A DNA stretch of 64,000 nucleotides from Ramlibacter sp. Leaf400 (GTDB lineage Bacteria; Pseudomonadota; Gammaproteobacteria; Burkholderiales; Burkholderiaceae_C). Of the stretch, positions 30,201 through 37,555 are shown one piece after another. Under the pieces are notes generated by a model that saw nothing but the letters and a program-made list of their open reading frames with translations, made no database searches and was not told the origin of the DNA. Position 1 is the stretch's first letter. Every line of letters starts with the position of its first letter. Position numbers and translations under genes: made by a program. The DNA lies in contig NZ_LMQL01000010.1 in the NCBI RefSeq assembly GCF_001424545.1, forward strand, positions 124,874 to 188,873, given 5' to 3'.

Positions 30201-30675
30201 CCACGCTCGCTGGCGCCACCACGTGCGGCTGATACGAGGGGTGGTAGTTGCCGATGGAATCGTTGCCGGTCGTGTACGGCTGTCCGGGGTTGATGCGGAA
30301 ATAGACGTCCCACCTGTGGTGAGCTGAATTGTTGGGGTCCGGAGAATCCTCCGCCAGAGCCGTGCCGTCGTAAGCCACGCGAGGGTAGTAGCGAACACGG
30401 GGGTCGTAATGAAGCTTGTTGATGTCCGGAGAATTCCTGCCCCAAACGCTACCCGGTCCGATCGGGCCAGTGTCACTCGGGTCGCCGTGTTCGTAGATCC
30501 CGCTCCCGGAGGTCCCGATCATCGAGCCGGAGGTATCAAGGAGCAGCATCAAGTTCGGCGCTACCGAGTTGCTGCGGTTGAGGAGTGGTGCCTGCGCGAT
30601 CTCGGGGAGAGCCCAAGGTGCCACGCCGGCCAGAGCGGTGGCCACAAGCAAGCGCACGGTCCATTTCCATCTCAT
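27244..30675 (-). CDS. pilY1: Type IV pilus tip protein / adhesin PilY1
   Basis: 1143 residues with a signal peptide (cleaved near WALPEIAQA). Close to the N-terminus NLMLLLDTSGSM gives a MIDAS-type D47-x-S49-x-S51 von Willebrand A motif. The C-terminal half (from ~700) is the PilY1 beta-propeller (VYALDVTDSGNLQPGNVLWE, GNIWKLDLTG). Near the end D1061-x-N-x-D-G-x-I-N-x-x-D1072 is an EF-hand/dockerin-like calcium loop, comparable with the calcium site that controls pilus retraction in Pseudomonas PilY1. The ATG at 30675, preceded by AGGAGAT, is preferred over an upstream in-frame ATG at 30792. It probably acts at the pilus tip as a complex with the minor pilins. Confidence 0.94.
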   Translation of the reverse strand: MRWKWTVRLLVATALAGVAPWALPEIAQAPLLNRSNSVAPNLMLLLDTSGSMIGTSGSGIYEHGDPSDTGPIGPGSVWGRNSPDINKLHYDPRVRYYPRVAYDGTALAEDSPDPNNSAHHRWDVYFRINPGQPYTTGNDSIGNYHPSYQPHVVAPASVVPGSTAPYPQNIDARVSPPLTTLMPKFVNRTDCVGATACTLFEERANYMRWRKWYRSRALMAETGLGFALQPVVADSIRLGWGEIYQVYNAGMLTAGVSSYSDGGGGGKDRFFNWLYSRTYANGTPNKWAVARAGNYFRRTDSDGPWATTPNPSSITVSSPSGGPTGPGAAELPTDHASCRRSFTLLVTDGYWNIGGPSNIGNFDSTRISVPQVAGPDYTQDATAPFTDSASNTLADIAMYYWGTDLRQDLPNRVPQVQTAAGLNPSTWQNTSFYAVTLGLLGDLPRTAAVTQSLYNGTQNWPTPVSNTPSTIDDTWHATINGRGELINARNAQELTDSISRVLSGVAGTPQTQSGVAVSAVFLRNGTRKYKPEYVPGIWSGRLSAVELDAVTGNEKNPRLVHWEVERGTDSNGDPISTIPSHSARNIATWTGTTGANFDAAATGLPASLVNYIRGDTNQEIRKGGFMRNRTARLGDIVNANPVYVRDNVDLGYDSLGLGDYREFMIVKMARPGVLFVGANDGMLHAFRDSDGVEIFAYVPRAVWPNLHRLAEPPPGFRHRYFVDGPQSETDAYLGGSWRNLLVGSTGAGAKAVYALDVTDSGNLQPGNVLWEVSDSTTGFANLGHVLSEVQTGVTAGGHWIAVFGNGFGSVNGYASLFVVNLHTGQLMAEFITHTGPGNGMGGVRLVQDGSRRVIGAYAGDLLGNIWKLDLTGAPANWRVGLGGAQLYAAGSGQPITAPPTVVPHPDRGHVVVFGTGKFFETSDASSPYTPQRLYGIWDAQPFGATSTPPGASISGTGRLVQRTITTTTIGQAQYFTVSSGPVAWGDGAGSGLRGWYLDLPNAGQRMINPLELLAGTFLLASTLSPESSAPPDVCVATGSGSGWVYIIDGVTGSGPTIAALDTNSDGLINDTDVVVGGYRDAVDGRPSPIRLQSPANSNRLCIETAQSICTQIRLQCGQLGAAACPVTPTAGIKSRSWRQLFMR

Positions 30676-30685
30676 GCCTGATCTC

Positions 30686-31315
30686 CTACTGAAGCTCGAT
30701 TTGGGACTGCAGCCAGATCTCGGTGCCCACGGGACGGCTGCGGTCCGCGTCGGCTGCCGAGACTTCCGGACCGAAACCCCGAGCCGTGACAATGAAGGCA
30801 GCGGTCGTCGAGATCGAGCCGTTCGGCAGCACGAAGGGAACCGGCGCCACCATGCATTCCGGCGGTCGCTTGTAAGTCGTCGTCAAGTCAGACTGGTTCA
30901 CGCGTGCAAGCGGCACCACGTAAGCAGGGGAGGTGGCACTGTCCCACTGGGCAGCTGATTGCCAGGCTCCCTCCATCCCTGCAGGAAGGATGTTCGCCAG
31001 CGTGAACGTAGTGTCATAGCTGGCAGCTGCGCCCGCACCTACCGCGATGACCTCCGCCACGGAGTCTTCGCAGTGGCGCAAGGCGAGTTCCGCCGCCTGC
31101 GTAGCAAGTTCAGTCAGCCGGACATTTCCTGAAATGTTCTCCGTGGATGCGGCATTTCTCGTGCTGAAGGCGGCCAGGACCGACACGATCACCAGCAGGA
31201 CGATGGAGACGATCAGCACGATGCCGTGTTGCTTTTTGCGGCGAGGTGTCGCGCGTAGAAGGAGTGCTTCCGTGCGACGAGCGGGAACGGTTGGATCGCT
31301 CTTCATCATTGACAT
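30686..31315 (-). CDS. pilX: Type IV pilus minor pilin PilX
   Basis: About 209 residues. The PilX N-terminal pattern is visible: basic leader then QHGIVLIVSIVLLVIVSVLAAF (no acidic +5 residue, as usual for PilX), followed by RNAASTENISGNVR and ELATQAAELALRHCE. The cleavage site would be HG|IVLIV. Starts at 31315 or 31309 are both possible; neither has a strong ribosome site, and the two-base gap from the pilW stop suggests translational coupling. Confidence 0.87.
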   Translation of the reverse strand: MSMMKSDPTVPARRTEALLLRATPRRKKQHGIVLIVSIVLLVIVSVLAAFSTRNAASTENISGNVRLTELATQAAELALRHCEDSVAEVIAVGAGAAASYDTTFTLANILPAGMEGAWQSAAQWDSATSPAYVVPLARVNQSDLTTTYKRPPECMVAPVPFVLPNGSISTTAAFIVTARGFGPEVSAADADRSRPVGTEIWLQSQIELQ

Positions 31316-31317
31316 GT

Positions 31318-32289
31318 TCAGCGGCGGTTTCTGAGCACGACCGTCGTGGAGTAAGCACGGCGCAAGTAGGAATCGGACACGCTGCTGTCGATGGTCCCGT
31401 CGCACTTGACGTAGCGCGCAGAGCCCTCACCGAGGACGACAGGCTTGTTGCTGCGGACGACGACGCAGATCCGCACGGAAGCTACTTTTCCCCAGCGCTC
31501 CGCCTCGGGCGCTCCCCCGAACGCCGGATGGCCGGTGAGGTCCGATGCGCCCAGGTATCCCGCGATGTGGGCCGTATTGGTCACGGCAGTTCCCGGCGGC
31601 ACAGTCCCGTAAGTGAGTTGCAGGTCTTCCACGTTCTCGACAAGCGGGCTGGCATCGCTGTTCATGCCATTGCCTTTGCAAAAGAGGCTGGGAGAACCCG
31701 TCGGCCCGAAAGCGTCGATGTAGAAACGGTTGTCCGCGACGTGATAGCTGATGTCCGTGTCGGTGGGCGGCGCAGGTGGTGGGGCGATCACGGTGACCGT
31801 CGCAGTGAGTGCAGGCAGCGGCCGCCCGAGGCAGTCTGTCGGGTCCCAGCTCGGACCCTGAGTGACCGTGTTGTAGCGATCGACTTCGTAGGTCACGGCG
31901 ATGGAGTCGGGGGCCGGGGTAGTTCCGCCCGCGCATGTCAAGTCCTGCACCGACGCGGCGCTGACCACGTTCGCGAATGTCCGATCGCAACCGCGCACCG
32001 CGAAGGCGAAGGGATTGGGGTAGACGGGATTGCGCCTCGTCGCCGGCGATCTGCTGGGCCGGTCAGGGTTGCCGCCAGCCATGCGCACATGCGCGGTCAG
32101 CACCTCGAGCGCGGCTTGCCCATCCTCATTCATCCGGGCCTGCGCTTCGGCCATCCTGGCGGCCTCGGACAGACCCAGGTACCCCGCAGTGGTGGCAACA
32201 ACGAGCAGCAGTCCCAAGGTCAGCGAAACGAGCAGTTCGACCAGCGTCAACCCTCTCATGCGCTGCGCTGCGGCCGCTTGTGTGCTCAT
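31318..32289 (-). CDS. pilW: Type IV pilus minor pilin PilW
   Basis: 323 residues from the ATG at 32289, which overlaps the pilV stop (ATGA). The leader MSTQAAAAQRMRG precedes LTLVELLVSLTLGLLLV, a type III prepilin signal with Glu +5. The large globular part contains several cysteines (GCDRTF, LTCAGG, DPTDCLG, LFCKGNG, VKCDG) typical of PilW. It is assembled with FimT, PilV and PilX as the priming complex below PilY1. Confidence 0.9.
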   Translation of the reverse strand: MSTQAAAAQRMRGLTLVELLVSLTLGLLLVVATTAGYLGLSEAARMAEAQARMNEDGQAALEVLTAHVRMAGGNPDRPSRSPATRRNPVYPNPFAFAVRGCDRTFANVVSAASVQDLTCAGGTTPAPDSIAVTYEVDRYNTVTQGPSWDPTDCLGRPLPALTATVTVIAPPPAPPTDTDISYHVADNRFYIDAFGPTGSPSLFCKGNGMNSDASPLVENVEDLQLTYGTVPPGTAVTNTAHIAGYLGASDLTGHPAFGGAPEAERWGKVASVRICVVVRSNKPVVLGEGSARYVKCDGTIDSSVSDSYLRRAYSTTVVLRNRR

Positions 32290-32828
32290 GGTTTGAACCT
32301 CGCGTACAGGCATCGGGGTCGCGGGTTGCCGTAAGCCGTTGGGCAGTTGTCACTGGACGAAGGATCCAGGATCGCGCGCGTAGCAGGCTCCTGCCAGATG
32401 ACCCAGATGTTCCCCATCGAGTTCGCCGTGCACGGCTGGGGGTCGCAGGTTGTCAGGACGCCTCCTGCGGGCAGCGTTTCACGCGCCGCAAGCTTCGTCG
32501 CGGCATCGTCCATCATCGCGAGCGACGTGGCAGTGCAGTTCGGGTAGTCGCAGATCTGGGGGACGATCGGGTTGAACGAGCCGTCGTAGCTCGAGTTGGT
32601 GGAATAGTCGCCTCCCAGAAACCCAGCACGGTTGGCTCGGATCCGCTCGATGTGGCTGGATGCGATGGTTGCCGCCGTCGCGCGATAGCCGGACAGCTTG
32701 GGCATCTGCACGGTGAATGCCATCATGCTGCTGAGGCTTAGCATCCCGAGAGACAGGATCAGCACGGAGACCAGCACCTCCAGCAGCGTCGCACCCGATT
32801 CCGCTCGGCCTGATTTAGGACGGTTCAT
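32286..32828 (-). CDS. pilV: Type IV pilus minor pilin PilV
   Basis: 180 residues. The leader MNRPKSGRAESG is followed by ATLLEVLVSVLILSLGMLSL (cleavage at G|A, Glu +5) and then by the PilV pattern GYRATAATIASSHIERIRANR. The ATG at 32828 shares one base with the fimT stop; the TGA overlaps the pilW start by four bases. Confidence 0.9.
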   Translation of the reverse strand: MNRPKSGRAESGATLLEVLVSVLILSLGMLSLSSMMAFTVQMPKLSGYRATAATIASSHIERIRANRAGFLGGDYSTNSSYDGSFNPIVPQICDYPNCTATSLAMMDDAATKLAARETLPAGGVLTTCDPQPCTANSMGNIWVIWQEPATRAILDPSSSDNCPTAYGNPRPRCLYARFKP

Positions 32829-33469
32829 CAGCCGTTCACTCCGCAGGCGGCTGTACCGTCCCCGGCAATGCGCGCGCGGCCGGCAGGGCTGACACAAACC
32901 ACCCGTCGAAGGCTGGCGTCCAGTTCCGGGCCTCCAAAGTGCAAGCTGGCAGCCGAGCCGGGGGCCAGCAAGCGCCCGGTGGCGCCGAACCTGAAGATCG
33001 TCGGCGTGCCGTCAGCCGCGATCGTGTGGATTCCCGAATTCGGGGCTTGGACCCGAAGGAGGGACTCGAGCCCGTTTCGCGCACCGTTGCCGTCCAGGTC
33101 GTGAAACACGATCCAGCCGCTCGCCCATCCCTGGCTGCCGGCGCTGGCGGCGCACGCTGCGGAGGGCGACTCGGGATCCTCGCTCCTGCACAGAACGACA
33201 CCGCCGCCTCGCCGAACGGCCTCGCTGCGGGCGAACCTCATGTCGGCCAGGAACTGGTTGACTCCGCTGGAGATGGCCGCCGCGTTGAACAAACGAGTGA
33301 ATGAAGGCGCCGCCAAAGTCAGGATCAGCGCCACCAGGGCAACCACGACCATCACCTCGACGAGCGTGAATCCCCGAATGTTCTTGCGCAGGGGAGCAGG
33401 CTTCTTCGAAAGCCGCGGGCGGACCGTTTCGGCCTGCCATGCACCTGTGACGTTGCAGCGTGAACTCAT
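32828..33469 (-). CDS. fimT: Type IV pilus minor pilin FimT/FimU (GspH-like)
   Basis: First gene of the minor-pilin operon, up to 213 residues. The pilin segment RGFTLVEVMVVVALVALILTLAAPSF (cut at G|F, Glu +5) is followed by a GspH/FimT domain (NQFLADMRFARSEAVRRGGGVVLCRS) and ends with CVSPAGRARIAGDGTAACGV. The leader from the ATG at 33469 is 33 residues, longer than usual; a non-ATG start closer to KKPAPLRKNIRG is possible. It is divergent from rng across 186 bases, which must hold the promoters for both directions; no strong hexamer pair is visible there. Confidence 0.87.
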   Translation of the reverse strand: MSSRCNVTGAWQAETVRPRLSKKPAPLRKNIRGFTLVEVMVVVALVALILTLAAPSFTRLFNAAAISSGVNQFLADMRFARSEAVRRGGGVVLCRSEDPESPSAACAASAGSQGWASGWIVFHDLDGNGARNGLESLLRVQAPNSGIHTIAADGTPTIFRFGATGRLLAPGSAASLHFGGPELDASLRRVVCVSPAGRARIAGDGTAACGVNG

Positions 33470-33655
33470 CGGCGTGCAGTGTTTCTGCTTGGTGGCCGTA
33501 CGCAACGACCAAGGTCAGGGGCACTTCCCCTCGCCCCGGGCTTCGCGAGACGAACTCGCAATCGATCGGAAATCGGCGCAAGGCGAAGCTCGGAGCCGCG
33601 CAAGGCCGGCCCGCGCAAGACGCTGAGGTATCCTGTCCGCGCCGAGGAGCAAGAC

Positions 33656-35137
33656 ATGCAGCAGGACATCCTGATCAACTGGTCCCCACAGGAGACACGG
33701 GTGGCCATCATCGAAAGCGGCGCGGTTCAGGAGCTGCACGTCGAGCGAACGCTGGAGCGTGGCCTGGTCGGCAACGTGTACCTCGGCAAGGTGGCGCGCG
33801 TCCTGCCCGGGATGCAGTCGGCCTTCATCGACATCGGCCTGGAACGCGCGGCGTTCCTGCACGTGGCCGACCTGCACGGCGCCCGGCAGGACGAGCACGG
33901 CGCGCCGCGCCATGGCCAGCCGCCGGTGCCGATCGAGAAACAGGTGTTCGAGGGCCAGCCGCTGATGGTGCAGGTGATCAAGGACCCGATCGGCACCAAG
34001 GGCGCGCGTCTGTCGACCCAGATCAGCATCGCGGGCCGCCTGCTGGTGTTCCTGCCGCAGGACGATCACGTGGGGGTTTCGCAGAAGATCCCCAGCGAGC
34101 AGCGCGACGCGTTGCGCTCGCGCCTGCAGAAGCTGGTCGGCACGGCCGAGGCCGGCGGCGGGGGCGGCTTCATCCTTCGCACCAACGGCGAGGACTCGAC
34201 CGATGCCGAGCTGGCCGAGGACATCGCCTACCTGCGAAAGACCTGGTCTCGTATCCGCGAGGCCGCCGTTCGCCTGCCCTCGGGCTCGCTGCTGCACCAG
34301 GACCTGAGCCTGCTGCAGCGCGTGTTGCGCGACCTGGTGACGGAGGAAACGCAGACCATCCGCCTGGACTCGCGCGAGCAGTTCGCGGTGCTGCAGGCCT
34401 TCGGCCGCGAGTTCATGCCGCAGGCGGCCGAGCGGCTGCAGCTGTACAAGGGCGAGCGGCCCATCTTCGACCTCTTCAACGTGGACGAGGAGATCGCCAA
34501 GGCCCTGGGCCGGCGCGTGGACCTGAAGTCCGGCGGCTACCTGATCGTGGACCAGACCGAGGCGCTGACGACCATCGACGTCAACACCGGCGGCTTCGTC
34601 GGCGCGCGCAACTTCGACGACACCATCTTCAAGACCAACCTGGAGGCGGCCCACGCCATCGCCCGGCAGCTGCGCCTGCGCAACCTGGGCGGGATCATCA
34701 TCGTCGACTTCATCGACATGCAGCGGGAGGACCACCGCGAGGCGGTACTGGCCGAGTTCCGAAAGCAGCTGGTGCGCGACCGGGTCAAGACCATGGCCGG
34801 GGGCTTCTCGCAGCTGGGCCTGGTGGAGATGACGCGCAAGCGCACCCGCGAGTCGCTCGCGCACATGCTGTGCGAGCCCTGTGCCCAATGCCGCGGGGCC
34901 GGGCAGGTGCGCACCGCCCGCACCGTGGCCTACGACGTCCTACGCGAGATCCTGCGCGAGGCCCGCCAGTTCAACCCGCGCGAATACCGGATCGTGGCCT
35001 CGCCCAAGGTGGTCGAGCTGTTCCTGGACGAGGAGAGCCAGCACTTGGCCGGCCTGTCGGACTTCATCGGCAAGCCGATCTCGTTGCAGAGCGAGAGCGC
35101 GATGGGGCAGGAGCAGTACGACATCGTGTTGCTCTGA
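33656..35137 (+). CDS. rng: Ribonuclease G
   Basis: Endoribonuclease of the RNase E/G family (16S rRNA 5' maturation, mRNA decay), cytoplasmic, 493 residues. The family N-terminus MQQDILINWSPQETRVAI, the S1-like region (GLVGNVYLGKVARVLPGMQSAF), the catalytic aspartates in TTIDVNTGGFVG and IIIVDFIDM, and the zinc-link CEPCAQCRGAG are present. It lacks the long RNase E C-terminal scaffold. The ATG at 33656 follows GAGGAG. A TATCCT at 33629-33634 might be a -10 element. Confidence 0.97.
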   Translation: MQQDILINWSPQETRVAIIESGAVQELHVERTLERGLVGNVYLGKVARVLPGMQSAFIDIGLERAAFLHVADLHGARQDEHGAPRHGQPPVPIEKQVFEGQPLMVQVIKDPIGTKGARLSTQISIAGRLLVFLPQDDHVGVSQKIPSEQRDALRSRLQKLVGTAEAGGGGGFILRTNGEDSTDAELAEDIAYLRKTWSRIREAAVRLPSGSLLHQDLSLLQRVLRDLVTEETQTIRLDSREQFAVLQAFGREFMPQAAERLQLYKGERPIFDLFNVDEEIAKALGRRVDLKSGGYLIVDQTEALTTIDVNTGGFVGARNFDDTIFKTNLEAAHAIARQLRLRNLGGIIIVDFIDMQREDHREAVLAEFRKQLVRDRVKTMAGGFSQLGLVEMTRKRTRESLAHMLCEPCAQCRGAGQVRTARTVAYDVLREILREARQFNPREYRIVASPKVVELFLDEESQHLAGLSDFIGKPISLQSESAMGQEQYDIVLL

Positions 35138-35170
35138 CGCGCAGGCGACCCGTCACCCCCACCGTGGCCC

Positions 35171-35200
35171 ATCATCCCAGCGCAGGCGGGGATCCCGTGC
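35171..35200. repeat. Degenerate single REP arm forming the end of the GT9 gene
   Basis: The sequence around CAGCGCAGGCGGGGATC matches one arm of the palindromes at 54261 and 50228 with a few changes. It supplies the last eight or so codons (GSPPALG) and the stop codon of the glycosyltransferase gene read from the other strand. Confidence 0.55.
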
Positions 35201-36278
35201 TTTCCTCTTCCCCCAGAATCCCCAGCGCCGCCTCCATCACCCGCTCCGGCGTGATCGCCACCAGGCAATCGCTGCGGCTTTGCCGGTGGTCCTCGCAGCC
35301 GGCCTTGCTGCAGGGTACGCAGGGCAGGCTGGCCTGCAGCAGCGTGACGTTGCCGGCCGACTGCTTGAGCACCGCGCGCTGGAAGTGCACCGGCTGCTCG
35401 CCCGGCCGCCCCGGCCAGGGCGCCCAGCGCTGCGGATTGGTGGGCCCGAAGATCGCCAGCGTCGGGGTGCCCGCCGCGGCCGCCAGGTGCGATACCGACG
35501 TGTCCGGCCCGATGTAGAGCGCGGCGAGCTGCAGCAGCGTGACCAGCTGGTTGAAGTCCAGCTGCCCCGAGGCGTCGATCAACCGCGGCGGCCCCGCCAC
35601 CTCTCGCACCGGCGCGATGCACTCGCGGTCGCGCGCGCCCGGACCCCCGGTCAGCACCACCTGGTGGCCGCGATCGAGCAGCATGCGAACGACGGTCGCG
35701 TATTTCTCCGGCGCCCACTGCTTGTAAGGCCACATCGAGGGTACATGGACCACGACCGGTCGATCGCGCAGCATCGATGCCAGCTCGGGCGGCAGCGGCG
35801 CGCCGGGCGGCGCGGTGACCACCGCCGCTTCATCGGTCGCACGCCAGGGCGCCATCAGTTCCAGCTTTTCCGTCACGGCATGGCGGCTGCCCTCGTCGCC
35901 GGTGCTGGTCACCGCATGGTCCAGCAGGAGGCGCTTCCACCAGTTGCTGCCGCCGTGGGCCGGCAGCAGGCCGCTGCGCCGGCGGGCCGCCATCCAGGCC
36001 ATCAGGTGGGCGCGGTCGCTCGCCTCCGCCACCAACGCCAGGTCGTAGCGGCGCCAGAGCCGCTTCACCAGGGCACGCAAGTCCTGCCCGCCGAGCCGCG
36101 CCGGCGTCTCGATCAGCTCATGGATATCCGGGTTGCCGCGCAGCATGCCCAGCGTGCCGGCGAAGCCCAGGACGTCGACCTGCGCCTGCGGCCAGCGGCG
36201 CCGCGCGGCGCGCACCAGCGGCGTGGTCAGCAGCACGTCGCCGATCTGGCGGGTGCAGACGACCAGGATGCGGTTCAT
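35172..36278 (-). CDS. Glycosyltransferase family 9 (heptosyltransferase-like), LPS core
   Basis: 368 residues, predicted cytoplasmic, GT-B fold. The N-terminus RILVVCTRQIGDVLLTTPLVRAAR is typical of ADP-heptose:LPS heptosyltransferases; the C-terminal donor domain shows YIGPDTSVSHLAAAAGTPTLAIFGPTNP and two cysteine pairs (LPCVPCSKAGC) seen in this family. It likely adds a heptose or related sugar to LPS core oligosaccharide. The ATG overlaps the O-antigen ligase stop by four bases; it is the last gene of the galE-msbA-waaL-GT9 run. The last residues are encoded by a REP-like repeat. Confidence 0.87.
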   Translation of the reverse strand: MNRILVVCTRQIGDVLLTTPLVRAARRRWPQAQVDVLGFAGTLGMLRGNPDIHELIETPARLGGQDLRALVKRLWRRYDLALVAEASDRAHLMAWMAARRRSGLLPAHGGSNWWKRLLLDHAVTSTGDEGSRHAVTEKLELMAPWRATDEAAVVTAPPGAPLPPELASMLRDRPVVVHVPSMWPYKQWAPEKYATVVRMLLDRGHQVVLTGGPGARDRECIAPVREVAGPPRLIDASGQLDFNQLVTLLQLAALYIGPDTSVSHLAAAAGTPTLAIFGPTNPQRWAPWPGRPGEQPVHFQRAVLKQSAGNVTLLQASLPCVPCSKAGCEDHRQSRSDCLVAITPERVMEAALGILGEEESTGSPPALG

Positions 36279-37555
36279 GGGGTCGTGCTCGAGGCGGTGG
36301 CGCGGCGTTCCCGCGCGAGCAGCCAGGCCAGCACCGCGATGTAGAAGTGGCCCTCGACGAAGTCCATCAGGAGCGAATTGAGCGCGCAGCCGATGGCGAA
36401 CGCCAGCACCAGGCCCGCCAGCGCCGGCGGCGATCGTCCCGAAGCGTCGCGGCGCAGCGCGGCCGCACCCATCCAGGCCAGCAGCAGGGCCAGCGCGGGG
36501 ATGCCGCCGCAGGCCAGTTGCATCAGGTACTCGTTGTGGGGGTTGTTCGCCAGCACCTCCCACCCCGCCGGGTCCGGCTTCGAGCCCGGCTCGCGTGACA
36601 GCCGCTCGCGCGCCACCGGTTCGTGGACCTGGGCGTAGCGGCCGTACCCCACGCCGAAGGGCTGGTGGGCGGCCGCGATGGTCCAGCCGTTGGTGAGCAA
36701 CGCCATGCGGATGCCGGTCGAAGTGCTCGCGTCCGGCCGTGGGGCCGACAGGCCGCTCAGGGTCTCCTGCATGCGGTTCTGCACGGCCGGCGAGGCCAGC
36801 GCCATCAGCCCCAGGGCCACGCAGGCACCGACGGTGGCCGGCAGCCGCCAGCGCCCCGGTCGCAGGTTCCAGACCGCCGCCATCGCCAGCAGCATCAGGA
36901 CCACGTGCCCGGTGCGCCCTTCGATGCGGAACAGCACCGTCAGCGCCAGCACCGCAGCGATGAGCCGCCACAGCCAGGCCAGGCGACCCCGTTCATGCAC
37001 CAGCAGGTAGGCCGACAGCGCCAGGCAGAAGCCGGCCGAAATCCGCTTCTGTGCCAGCTCGATGGCCAGTTGCGGCGCCCAGGGTGTCAGCCAGTGCGCC
37101 ACGGCGTAGGCGAGGCTGCCGGCCGCCAGTCCCCCCAGGAAGGCCTGCGGCCGCGAGATCACGCTGAAGGCCGCGAGCAGCAATGGCAGGAACAGCAGCT
37201 CGTGGTACTTGTTGACGGCGCTCAGCCCGTGGAGCGTCCACGGGCCCGCCAATGCCGTGTGCAGCGCGAGGTAGGCGAACAGCAGCAGGCCGATGGCGGC
37301 CGTGGGCTCACGCCAGGCGGCGGTGCCCCACAGCGTCCGGCCCGAACACAGCGCAAGCACGAGCACCAGCCCCAGCAGCATCGACACGCCCGCGGGCGAG
37401 AAGGGCAGGACCAGCCCCAGCCCGGCCAGGGCGACCTGCATCCCGGTGTCGCGCCAGCCGCGAAGCGGCGGGAAGGCTGGCACCGCGGGACGTCGCAGCG
37501 TGTCCAGCCACCCGGAGGAGGGCCGCGTGTCCGCCGACGCCTGCGCAGCCCTCAT
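36275..37555 (-). CDS. O-antigen ligase/polymerase family membrane protein (WaaL-like)
   Basis: 426 residues with about ten to twelve hydrophobic segments and a large periplasmic loop between residues ~260 and 350. The loop holds GVGYGRYAQVHEPVARE and NNPHNEYLMQLACGGIPAL, the His-containing motif of Wzy_C/WaaL proteins that transfer O-antigen from the lipid carrier to lipid A-core. Between msbA and a core heptosyltransferase, ligase is more likely than polymerase. Start ATG at 37555 overlaps the msbA stop by four bases. Confidence 0.85.
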   Translation of the reverse strand: MRAAQASADTRPSSGWLDTLRRPAVPAFPPLRGWRDTGMQVALAGLGLVLPFSPAGVSMLLGLVLVLALCSGRTLWGTAAWREPTAAIGLLLFAYLALHTALAGPWTLHGLSAVNKYHELLFLPLLLAAFSVISRPQAFLGGLAAGSLAYAVAHWLTPWAPQLAIELAQKRISAGFCLALSAYLLVHERGRLAWLWRLIAAVLALTVLFRIEGRTGHVVLMLLAMAAVWNLRPGRWRLPATVGACVALGLMALASPAVQNRMQETLSGLSAPRPDASTSTGIRMALLTNGWTIAAAHQPFGVGYGRYAQVHEPVARERLSREPGSKPDPAGWEVLANNPHNEYLMQLACGGIPALALLLAWMGAAALRRDASGRSPPALAGLVLAFAIGCALNSLLMDFVEGHFYIAVLAWLLARERRATASSTTP

